Shown: piece after piece, positions 15,333-22,370 of the stretch
How positions within the stretch are numbered: the first letter of the stretch is position 1
Layout of the letters: every line of letters begins with the position of its first letter
Assembly (NCBI GenBank): GCA_031274525.1
Contig: JAISQA010000022.1
Span: 1-51,576, forward strand
Direction: 5' to 3'
Length of the DNA stretch: 51,576 bases
From: Candidatus Margulisiibacteriota bacterium
Lineage (GTDB): Bacteria > Margulisbacteria > Termititenacia > Termititenacales > Termititenacaceae
The notes under the pieces: generated by a model
The model's input: only the letters and a program-made list of their open reading frames with translations
What the model was told of the DNA's origin: nothing
Database searches by the model: none
Translations under genes and position numbers: made by a program

Positions 15333-16547
15333 ATGAGAATTAAGCGCAAATATGTCACCCTTACCGTTTTGGCGGCGCTGTGTCTGGGGCTGCTCTGGAA
15401 AATATCTTTTGTCGAAGTGCCGCTGCTCTTGGTGGCCGCGGAAGCCAGTCCGTGGCGCAATGTAAATGAGCAGCTGCTGGGCGAGATAGCCGCCGGGCGG
15501 CAGACTTTGATTGTGCTAAAAAACTGGCGGCGCGCGGTGCGGAAACTCGGACTGGCGGCGGGAGACTTGATTATCGCCGAGGATCTGACAGAACTGCGCC
15601 GCTTCCTGCGCGACAGGCCCGACGCGCTGGCCGTAATACCCTGGTATGACGCGCGGCCGGGCTGGCGCACCCTGCGCCTGAACGGACTGTATTTTTGGGA
15701 AAATCAGCGGCCGTATCCGCTGGTCAGCCGTTGTTTTAGCTGGGGCTGGCTGCCCAAATATAAGCCCCGCCGGGTCAAAAATATCACGATTGGCGGACAG
15801 GTGCTGCTCGCGCGCGGCGTGGGGCAGGTCATAGACCGCACCAGCGACGCCAATTATCCATGGCAGGGGGTGGCCGGTGTATTGCGCGCGGCCGATCTGG
15901 CCGTGGTGACTCTGCAGGCTCCGCTGGTCTATGATTATGTTAAGCCGCGCTCCCCGGAATTACTGTACGGCAAGGCGCGTTATGCCGACGGGCTATCCTA
16001 TGCCGGGATCGATCTGGTGGCGCTGTCCGGCCGCAGCATGGGCGATGCGGGGGTGAGCGGCATACGCGACACGCTGGATATTCTGGGCAAGCTGAATATT
16101 CCGCATATCGGTCTGGCGGCCAGTCCGGACGCGGCTTATGCGCCATGTCTGTTCAAACTGAATGGCCTGCGCGTGGCTTTTTTAGCCCGGCGCTGGTCTG
16201 GCCCGTCTAAATACACAGAGACCGATTTGCGCGGCGTGGCCCGGACTTATTATCTGCCGGAACATTCTCCGTCTGATTCGCCCGGGGAGCAGGCGCCGGC
16301 GGCTGATCTGCTGATCCTGCTGAATAACGACGGCGCGGACAGCAGCGTCAATTTTTGGGAAGGCGGTAATTTGGCTGACGGGGAGCGGAGTAAAGCTGCG
16401 CCTCAGCTGGGTAGTTTGATCTTTGACCAGCCGTCCGGAAAAACCGGCGGCGCGCTGCAGAGAATTTTTGTTTATGGTAAAAAAGTAGCCGCGGTGGATG
16501 TTTTGCCTGTCTTTTTAAATGATAGATGGTATACTGAAATAAAGTGA
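15333..16547 (+). CDS. Membrane-anchored CapA-like protein with a degenerate active site
   Basis: 404 residues from ATG 15333, four bases after the tatC stop. An N-terminal membrane anchor (residues ~8-22) precedes a ~110-residue domain of unknown type and then a CapA/PGA-cap-like metallophosphoesterase fold (about 149-370): NITIGGQVLLARGV, PWQGVAGVLRAADLAVVTLQ, GIDLVALSGRSMGDAG, TLDILGKLNIPHIGLAA. Compared with active family members, the GD is GQ, the (N/T)LE is TLQ, and the NNH is GRS, so metal-binding residues are lost. It probably works as a structural or binding protein. It ends in a 4-nt overlap with the LpxB-like gene. Confidence 0.7.
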   Translation: MRIKRKYVTLTVLAALCLGLLWKISFVEVPLLLVAAEASPWRNVNEQLLGEIAAGRQTLIVLKNWRRAVRKLGLAAGDLIIAEDLTELRRFLRDRPDALAVIPWYDARPGWRTLRLNGLYFWENQRPYPLVSRCFSWGWLPKYKPRRVKNITIGGQVLLARGVGQVIDRTSDANYPWQGVAGVLRAADLAVVTLQAPLVYDYVKPRSPELLYGKARYADGLSYAGIDLVALSGRSMGDAGVSGIRDTLDILGKLNIPHIGLAASPDAAYAPCLFKLNGLRVAFLARRWSGPSKYTETDLRGVARTYYLPEHSPSDSPGEQAPAADLLILLNNDGADSSVNFWEGGNLADGERSKAAPQLGSLIFDQPSGKTGGALQRIFVYGKKVAAVDVLPVFLNDRWYTEIK

Positions 16548-17620
16548 AAAAAGAAATAGTTTTTACCGTCAATGGGCCGGGGGAATTGAACGGCCTGATT
16601 TTTCCTCTGGTCAAAGCGTTTCGGCGGCAATATCCGGAACTGATCTATACGCTCTATACGGTGCCCTGCCAGTTCAGCGCGGGTACAGAGGCTGAGCTGG
16701 CCCGGGGCAGCGGTTTATTTACGCGTGTATTTACCACGCAGGAATACCGGCGGTATATGTTCCGCCGGATCTGGCCGGAAGGGTATCAGCCGGCGGCGGA
16801 CGGATTGGTTTTCTACGGCGGCGGTGATAGCTGGCACGCCAGACGGCTGGCCCAAAAATACGGCTGGCCGCTGTACGGTTATGATGAAGGTAAAGTGACT
16901 CATAAACAGTGGTTCGTGAAATTATTTTCGCGCGATCTGGACGGCAATCTAATGGTGGACGCCGCGCTGGAAAAAAATATTGGCTATCAAGCCGTGCCTA
17001 TCGGCTCGTCCGCGCTGACGGTCGGCTTGTATCCTGGCAGCCGCGCCGGACATTTGCGCCTGATGCTGGGTTTTTTCAGCGAGACGGCCGCGCTGCTCAA
17101 AGCCAAATACCCGCAGATCAATTTTCGCTGGGGCATCAATGCCGAGCTGCGGGCTCTGGCCGAGCGGGATTTTCCGCAGAGATTTGCCGCGCCTTATGAA
17201 CAGGCCGGCGATAAATACGATCTGATCGTTTCCCTCACCGGCACGAACACGGCGCTCAGCGCGGCGCTGGGTATTCCGCTGCTGGTTTTGCTGCCATTCA
17301 ATAATCCTGACCTGATCCCTTTTACCGGGCTGCTGGGGCTGCTGTCGGATATTCCGCTGCTCGGCCGGCCGCTCAAAAAACTGCTGCTGGGGCTCTCGCT
17401 GCGCCGGCTGGAATATATTTCTATACCCAATATCAAAGCCGGGCGTAAAATAGCGCCGGAGCTGCGCGGCTACCTGACGCCGCAGCAGGTCGCGCAGGAA
17501 ATAGAGCGTATTCTGCTGAACATAACAGAGCGGGAGCAAATGCACCATGAGCTGCCGGTTTTTCTCGGCAGGCCCGGCGCGCAGAATATAGTCAATTATT
17601 TTGCGGAGATTTTGCGGTGA
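16544..17620 (+). CDS. LpxB-like glycosyltransferase (lipid-A-disaccharide synthase family-like)
   Basis: 358 residues, GTG start in a 4-nt overlap. It has a two-lobed GT-B-like layout: an N-terminal lobe opening FTVNGPGELNGLIFPLVKAF (equivalent to the LpxB GExSGD region), VGLYPGSRAGHLRLMLGFF at the start of the second lobe, and the donor-site segment VSLTGTNTALSAALGIPLLV. Canonical LpxB residues differ enough that the substrate may not be UDP-diacylglucosamine. It is embedded with CapA-like, RfbD, an exporter and another glycosyltransferase, pointing to an envelope glycolipid. Confidence 0.65.
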   Translation: MKKEIVFTVNGPGELNGLIFPLVKAFRRQYPELIYTLYTVPCQFSAGTEAELARGSGLFTRVFTTQEYRRYMFRRIWPEGYQPAADGLVFYGGGDSWHARRLAQKYGWPLYGYDEGKVTHKQWFVKLFSRDLDGNLMVDAALEKNIGYQAVPIGSSALTVGLYPGSRAGHLRLMLGFFSETAALLKAKYPQINFRWGINAELRALAERDFPQRFAAPYEQAGDKYDLIVSLTGTNTALSAALGIPLLVLLPFNNPDLIPFTGLLGLLSDIPLLGRPLKKLLLGLSLRRLEYISIPNIKAGRKIAPELRGYLTPQQVAQEIERILLNITEREQMHHELPVFLGRPGAQNIVNYFAEILR

Positions 17621-18459
17621 AAGTGGCGGTGACCGGCGCTAAAGGAATGCTGGGCCGCGCGCTGTCCGCGCGCCTGTCCGCGCTGGGACATCAGACGCTG
17701 CCGCTGGATCTGCCGGAGCATGACCTGCTGGATTTTCCGGCGGTGCAGGCCTATCTGCAGGCTGCCGCGCCGGATTTCATATACAACTGCGCCGCGTTTA
17801 CCAATGTAGACCTGTGCGAGACAGAGTATGCCAGCGCCAGAGCGGTCAACGCGCTGGCGGTCGGCAATCTGGCCGGCAGTGCGCGGACTTTGCAGATCCC
17901 GTTGCTGCAAATCAGCACGGATTATGTTTTTTCCGGCATGGCGGATAAACCTTATCTGCCCGAAACTCCGCCCGCGCCTCTGTCCGCTTACGGCCGCACA
18001 AAAGCCGAGGGCGAGCTGCTGGCGCAGACGACAGACAAATATTTTATTGTGCGCACGGCCTGGCTGTACGGACAGCACGGTAAGAATTTTGTGGAGACTA
18101 TAATTAAACTGGCCGGAACGCAGCCGGTGCTCAAGGTGGTGAACGATCAGCGCGGCGCGCCGACTCTGGTCGATGATCTGGTGGCGGTGCTGCTTTTGTT
18201 TCTGGACTGCCGGGAGTACGGTATTTACCATTTCACGAACAGTGGCGAGACGACCTGGTACGGCTTTGCGCAGGAATTTTTGCGTCTGCTGCATATCGAG
18301 ACTAAACTGGAGCCCTGCGCCACGGCGGAATTTCCGCGTCCGGCGCGGCGTCCGGCTTATTCGGTGCTGGATTTGACTAAAACCCGCTCTCTGTTCAAAA
18401 TAGCTGTCCCGGACTGGCGGGACGCCATCGCACGCTACTGCCAAAACCGCAAAGGATAG
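17617..18459 (+). CDS. rfbD: dTDP-4-dehydrorhamnose reductase
   Basis: 280 residues, start GTG overlapping the previous stop by 4 nt. NAD(P)-binding VAVTGAKGMLGRAL, QISTDYVFSG, catalytic YGRTKAEGE (YxxxK) and RTAWLYG are all present, the signature of RfbD/RmlD, which forms dTDP-L-rhamnose. rfbA, B and C are not in the window and must lie elsewhere. Placement suggests the product of this operon contains rhamnose or a related 6-deoxysugar. Confidence 0.9.
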   Translation: MKVAVTGAKGMLGRALSARLSALGHQTLPLDLPEHDLLDFPAVQAYLQAAAPDFIYNCAAFTNVDLCETEYASARAVNALAVGNLAGSARTLQIPLLQISTDYVFSGMADKPYLPETPPAPLSAYGRTKAEGELLAQTTDKYFIVRTAWLYGQHGKNFVETIIKLAGTQPVLKVVNDQRGAPTLVDDLVAVLLLFLDCREYGIYHFTNSGETTWYGFAQEFLRLLHIETKLEPCATAEFPRPARRPAYSVLDLTKTRSLFKIAVPDWRDAIARYCQNRKG

Positions 18460-18462
18460 TAA

Positions 18463-20196
18463 ATGAAACTCTATATTAGATTGTGGCCTTTTTTCCGCGA
18501 GCACTGGGGGCGCTGTCTGGCCGCGCTGGCCAATGTTTTTCTTTTTGCGCTGTCCAATATTTATTTTTTGGCTCTGGTCAAAGAATTAAGCTACGACATC
18601 GAGCGCGGCAATATCGGACTTTTTATTTACCGGATCTGCGCCGGTCTGGTTTTGGCGCTGGTTCGCTCGCTGGCTTCTTACGGCCAGAGTTACAACATGG
18701 ACTGGATCGGCCAGCGGCTGGTGATGAAGCTGCGCGTGCGCATGTATGAGCATCTGCAAAAACTCTCGCTGGATTTTTTCAATAAATGGAAAGTAGGGGA
18801 AATAATGTCCCGCTCCACCAACGATCTGCAGATCGTGCAGAATGTTTTTGTCTCCAATATAGTCACGCTTTTGCCGGAGGCGGTGACTTTTGTCGGCGTG
18901 CTGATTTATCTGACGGCGCTCAACTGGCAGCTGCTGATCATGACGATCATCACTCTGCCGCTTTTTGCCTATCTGATCCAGCTTTTTACTTCCCGGATGC
19001 GGCGCATCAGTAAATATAATCAGCGCAAGCTCGCGGATCTGGCCTCGGTTTTGCAGGAGTCCATATACGGTGTCAGCATTATCAAAGCCTTTGCCGCGGA
19101 ACGGAAAGAGATCAGCAAATACACCAGAGAGAATGAGCGTTCTTTCTGGATCAGCATGAAAGGCTCGCGCCTGCACGCTATGCAGGAGCCGATGCTTTTT
19201 ATGCTGCAAATCACCATGATCCTTTTGATATTTATGGTCGGCGGCGTGCAGATCATCGAGGGTAATATTACCGTCGGTAATTTTATTGCCTTTTGTCTGG
19301 GTCTGGGCATGCTGGTCAATCCGGTGACGATTTTCGGCAAAGTCACCGTGAAGCAGCAGCAGGCCTATGTCGCGCTGGACCGGATTTTTGAGCTGCTGGA
19401 CACCGAGCCGACCGTCAAGGAAGCGGCCAAACCGCGGCGTCAGGCCATTGCCGGCAATGTGCAGATCGTGGACTTGAGCTTTGCCTATAACGTGGCTAAC
19501 GGGCTGGTCTTGAAGGACATCAATCTGGACGTCAAAGCCGGCGAAGTGATCGCTCTGGTCGGCCCCTCCGGCAGCGGCAAAACCACGCTGGTCAATCTGC
19601 TCCCGCGTTTTTATGACGCCACGCAGGGCAGGGTTTTGATCGACGGAGTGGATGTGCGGGAATACGCTTTTGATTCTCTGCGCGGCCAGATCGGCATTGT
19701 CACGCAGGAGACGATCCTTTTCAGCGGGACGATCCGCGACAATATTACTTACGGCAAGGAGCATGCCACGCAGGCCGAGATCGAAAAAGCGGCGCAGATG
19801 GCCAACGCGCATAATTTCATAAAACTTTTTCCCTCCGGCTATATGACTTATCTGGGCGAGCGCGGCGTGCGGCTCTCCGGCGGCCAAAAACAGCGCGTGG
19901 CCATAGCCAGAGCGATTTTGAGCGACCCCAAAATTTTGATCCTGGACGAAGCCACTTCTGCGCTCGATAATGAATCCGAAAAACTTGTCCAGCAGGCGCT
20001 GGAAAATCTGATGCGCCGCCGCACGACTTTCATTATCGCGCACCGGCTCTCGACGGTCCGCAATGCCGACCGTATCGTGGTCATCGACGACGGCCGGATC
20101 TCGGCCATAGGCCGGCATCAGGAACTGCTCCAGACCAGCCCGGTTTACCAAAAACTTTACCGCCTGCAGCTCAAGCAGGAACAGGAAAATGCCTAA
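18463..20196 (+). CDS. MsbA-type ABC exporter (fused membrane and ATPase domains)
   Basis: 577 residues. Six membrane helices lie in about residues 10-300, followed by the nucleotide-binding domain: Walker A ALVGPSGSGKTTLV, Q-loop IGIVTQETILFSG, signature LSGGQKQRVAIARA, Walker B ILILDEATSALD and switch His IIAHRLST. The intact domain order and length match lipid flippases of the MsbA group. With an LpxB-like enzyme, RfbD and a glycosyltransferase around it, a glycolipid is the likely substrate (inference). Three bases follow rfbD, and the next gene overlaps by 8 nt. Confidence 0.92.
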   Translation: MKLYIRLWPFFREHWGRCLAALANVFLFALSNIYFLALVKELSYDIERGNIGLFIYRICAGLVLALVRSLASYGQSYNMDWIGQRLVMKLRVRMYEHLQKLSLDFFNKWKVGEIMSRSTNDLQIVQNVFVSNIVTLLPEAVTFVGVLIYLTALNWQLLIMTIITLPLFAYLIQLFTSRMRRISKYNQRKLADLASVLQESIYGVSIIKAFAAERKEISKYTRENERSFWISMKGSRLHAMQEPMLFMLQITMILLIFMVGGVQIIEGNITVGNFIAFCLGLGMLVNPVTIFGKVTVKQQQAYVALDRIFELLDTEPTVKEAAKPRRQAIAGNVQIVDLSFAYNVANGLVLKDINLDVKAGEVIALVGPSGSGKTTLVNLLPRFYDATQGRVLIDGVDVREYAFDSLRGQIGIVTQETILFSGTIRDNITYGKEHATQAEIEKAAQMANAHNFIKLFPSGYMTYLGERGVRLSGGQKQRVAIARAILSDPKILILDEATSALDNESEKLVQQALENLMRRRTTFIIAHRLSTVRNADRIVVIDDGRISAIGRHQELLQTSPVYQKLYRLQLKQEQENA

Positions 20197-21259
20197 ATTA
20201 AGAGCAGGGTGTTATACCGCCCGGTTTCTGGATCTTTCCGAGACTTTTATTTATGAGCCGCTGCGCCTGCTCCAGAACACCGAAGCGCTGGTCTATGCCT
20301 GGCAGCGGCGCAATGCGGACAAATTCCCTTACGCGGACTGCTGTATCGGCCGTCCCTCTTACCTGCGGGAGAATATGCTGCGGGATAATCTGCAGCTGCT
20401 GCACGCGCATTACGGCTATGTCGGCGTATCGGCGCTGGGTTTCCTCACGAAACTGCACGTGCCGCTGGTCACCAGTTTTTACGGTCTGGACGTATACCAG
20501 CACACCAAAAATCCGGTTTACCGCTGGCAGCTGCGCCGCTTGTTTAAGCGCGGCGATTTATTTCTGGTCTGTTCGCAGAAGATGCGGGGGGATTTGATAG
20601 GGCTGGGCGCGCCCCCTTCTAAAATAAAAGTCCTGTACGGCGGCGCGGATCTGGCCAAATTTCCTTATGCTTTCAACGCCTGCCCGGAAAAAGACCCGGC
20701 GACGATCCTGATGTGCGGCCGTTTTGTGGAGAAAAAAGGTTTTCTTTACGGTCTCCGGGCTTTTTTGCGGGTGGCGCCCGGATATGACAATCTGCGCCTG
20801 AAGATCATCGGGGACGGCCGGCTGGCCCCGGAATTGAAGCGTGAAGCGGCAAGTTCGCCTTTCGGCTCTCAAGTGGAGTTTTTGGGCGGTTTGAGCCATG
20901 CGGAGTATATCGCCCAGCTGAAAAAATGCCATATTTTTATGTCGCCGTCCGTCACGGCGCACAATGGCGACAGCGAGGGGCTGCCGACGGTGCTCATCGA
21001 GGCCGCGGCGCTGGGCCGGCCTTTACTGGCTACTGTTCATTCCGGCATACCGGAGATAGTCCACGCCGGGCAGAACGGCCTGCTGGCTCCGGAAAAAGAT
21101 GTGGCGGCGCTGGCGGCCAATATCGACAGCTTGATGTCTGCGCCCGGCCAGTGGCGCGCTTATTCCGAATACGGGCGGCGGCTGGTCGAAGAACAGTTTG
21201 ATCTGGCCAAACAGACGGAGAAGCTGGAGAGCCTGTATTTGACGCTTGGGAATATATAG
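20189..21259 (+). CDS. GT4-family glycosyltransferase
   Basis: 356 residues. A GT-B fold is indicated by HAHYGYVGVSAL in the acceptor lobe and, in the donor lobe, KVLYGGADLAKFPY, ILMCGRFVEKKGFLYGLRAF, KIIGDGRLAPEL and the E-x7-E motif in EGLPTVLIEAAALGRPLLAT with GIPEIV. It probably adds a sugar from a nucleotide donor to the glycoconjugate exported by the neighbouring ABC protein. It is last in the seven-gene run; no clear terminator follows. Confidence 0.9.
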   Translation: MPKLRAGCYTARFLDLSETFIYEPLRLLQNTEALVYAWQRRNADKFPYADCCIGRPSYLRENMLRDNLQLLHAHYGYVGVSALGFLTKLHVPLVTSFYGLDVYQHTKNPVYRWQLRRLFKRGDLFLVCSQKMRGDLIGLGAPPSKIKVLYGGADLAKFPYAFNACPEKDPATILMCGRFVEKKGFLYGLRAFLRVAPGYDNLRLKIIGDGRLAPELKREAASSPFGSQVEFLGGLSHAEYIAQLKKCHIFMSPSVTAHNGDSEGLPTVLIEAAALGRPLLATVHSGIPEIVHAGQNGLLAPEKDVAALAANIDSLMSAPGQWRAYSEYGRRLVEEQFDLAKQTEKLESLYLTLGNI

Positions 21260-21348
21260 AAAGTAATAATTCCTGCTATTTGTATTTACTGCGGGGCAGA
21301 TAAAGAATTGGTGCGTCATATTTGTTCAAAATTTTACCTCCGGTTTTG

Positions 21349-21849
21349 CTAGTTGTGATGAGGGGCAATATCTGACGTAAGCCTACCATGTTCCATAGAA
21401 GATACAGTACCGTCATTGTTTCCATATCTATGATAAATTTGGTCTCCTCTACCAAAGTCTCCGTCGCCGGTCGTATCAAAAATGGCATCTTGTTTGAAAC
21501 CAGTGGGAGTTTTTATTGTTTTAGTCATCATGTCTGGTTCTCCATCGGAACCTTTGAAGAATTTCCATCCGTCTGCCTCTAGAGCGGATCTGCCAGATGG
21601 CATACTCCCTGTAGGCCGAGCTACAGTTGCTTGAGGTTGGCTGGTTGTAGACTGTTTATTAATTGGTTTATGAAATTCTGATTGTTGCGGCTGCTTAAAG
21701 AATTCGTCACCAGTATTTTGTGGTGCTTGGTTGGCAGTCGGATTATTTTGCGATGCGGCAATTCGACTATCCATTCTGCCAAGAGCAGCATTTGCTGCAT
21801 TTCGCGCCGTTTCTATTCCTCCAGCTAATTGAGTGTTTAAGTATCTCAT
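21349..21849 (-). CDS. Hypothetical Gln/Asn/Pro-rich protein with an EF-hand-like loop
   Basis: 166 residues, ATG preceded by AGGAGGG six bases upstream. No signal peptide or membrane segment. Residues ~35-80 are low complexity (Q, N, P, T), followed by a compact C-terminal part containing DTTGDGDFGRGD (residues 125-136), which has acidic or oxygen ligands at positions 1, 5, 7 and 12 with Gly at 6, as in EF-hand or dockerin calcium loops; position 3 is Thr. The gene has a 270-nt upstream region holding a candidate structured RNA. I do not recognise the family. Base use is more AT-rich than the operon before it. Confidence 0.65.
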   Translation of the reverse strand: MRYLNTQLAGGIETARNAANAALGRMDSRIAASQNNPTANQAPQNTGDEFFKQPQQSEFHKPINKQSTTSQPQATVARPTGSMPSGRSALEADGWKFFKGSDGEPDMMTKTIKTPTGFKQDAIFDTTGDGDFGRGDQIYHRYGNNDGTVSSMEHGRLTSDIAPHHN

Positions 21850-21871
21850 AATTTCCCTCCTAAATTTTTTT

Positions 21872-21990
21872 CCAAACGCAAAAACTACCCAGCCAGCCCC
21901 TCCTTGCTGGCGAAAGAGTGTCAGCCGCAGATACGGCTGACGCCCTTACCGGAATTACCCGGAAAGGTTTTTATTATTTATTGCGTTCGG
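21872..21990 (-). ncRNA. Candidate structured 5' UTR RNA (possible riboswitch)
   Basis: On the minus strand, CCGAACGCAA (21981-21990) pairs with TTGCGTTTGG (21872-21881) as a 10-bp closing stem with one G-U. Inside are three hairpins: CCTTTCCGG/CCGGTAAGG (21944-21967, loop GTAATT), GTCAGCCG/CGGCTGAC (21920-21941, loop TATCTG) and GCCAGC/GCTGGC (21892-21911, loop AAGGAGGG). This makes a four-way-junction RNA ending about 10 bases before the AGGAGGG of the downstream gene. I match it to no riboswitch class I know. Confidence 0.55.
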
Positions 21991-22005
21991 ATTACTTAGA
22001 TTTTT

Positions 22006-22034
22006 AGCGTAGGTACGCCAAAAATGGGGGGGGG
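22006..22034. repeat. Hairpin and nine-base G/C homopolymer upstream of the 21849 gene
   Basis: TTTTTAGCGTA/TACGCCAAAAA forms a hairpin around 22001-22024, followed by nine consecutive G (22026-22034; C on the minus strand). On the minus strand a TAAAAT lies just upstream of the C-tract. The remainder of 22035-22320 shows no gene I can support. Confidence 0.45.
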
Positions 22035-22321
22035 TAATTTTAAAATACGTATTCTTTAACATAAAATTCTCCCAAAACTTTGTCATTTTTACGGTTCGAT
22101 TTTGCTTACCGTTAATTATTCACGTCTACTAATACCCGCTTTTGCCAGAATTATACATTTGCTATATCGGTGAAAATTTATTTTTCCATGCAGGGAATTT
22201 TTCTGTTTTTGTGCGGACACGGGAGCTGTTCAGTCATTTTCCAAAAATAAACAGCCTGATGGAATGTTTCCGGGGGATAAAAAACCGGGATAAAAGGTTG
22301 TTGAACGGGTACTACTTTAAC

Positions 22322-22349
22322 TTGACAAGCCAATCCTATTGTCTATAGT
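22322..22349 (+). promoter_or_regulatory. topA promoter
   Basis: TTGACA (22322-22327) and TATAGT (22344-22349) are separated by 16 bp; topA starts at 22371 behind AAGGGG. This is the best-matching -35/-10 pair in the window. Confidence 0.8.
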
Positions 22350-22370
22350 ATCGAACAATAAGGGGCAGCA

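Noticed and set aside
21872-21990. c-di-GMP-I riboswitch
   Set aside because: A GAAAGAGTG string recalls that class, but it is on the wrong strand relative to the gene and the other conserved junction motifs are missing.
22142-22348. 68-codon ORF upstream of topA
   Set aside because: It contains the whole topA promoter, has no RBS and no recognisable sequence pattern.
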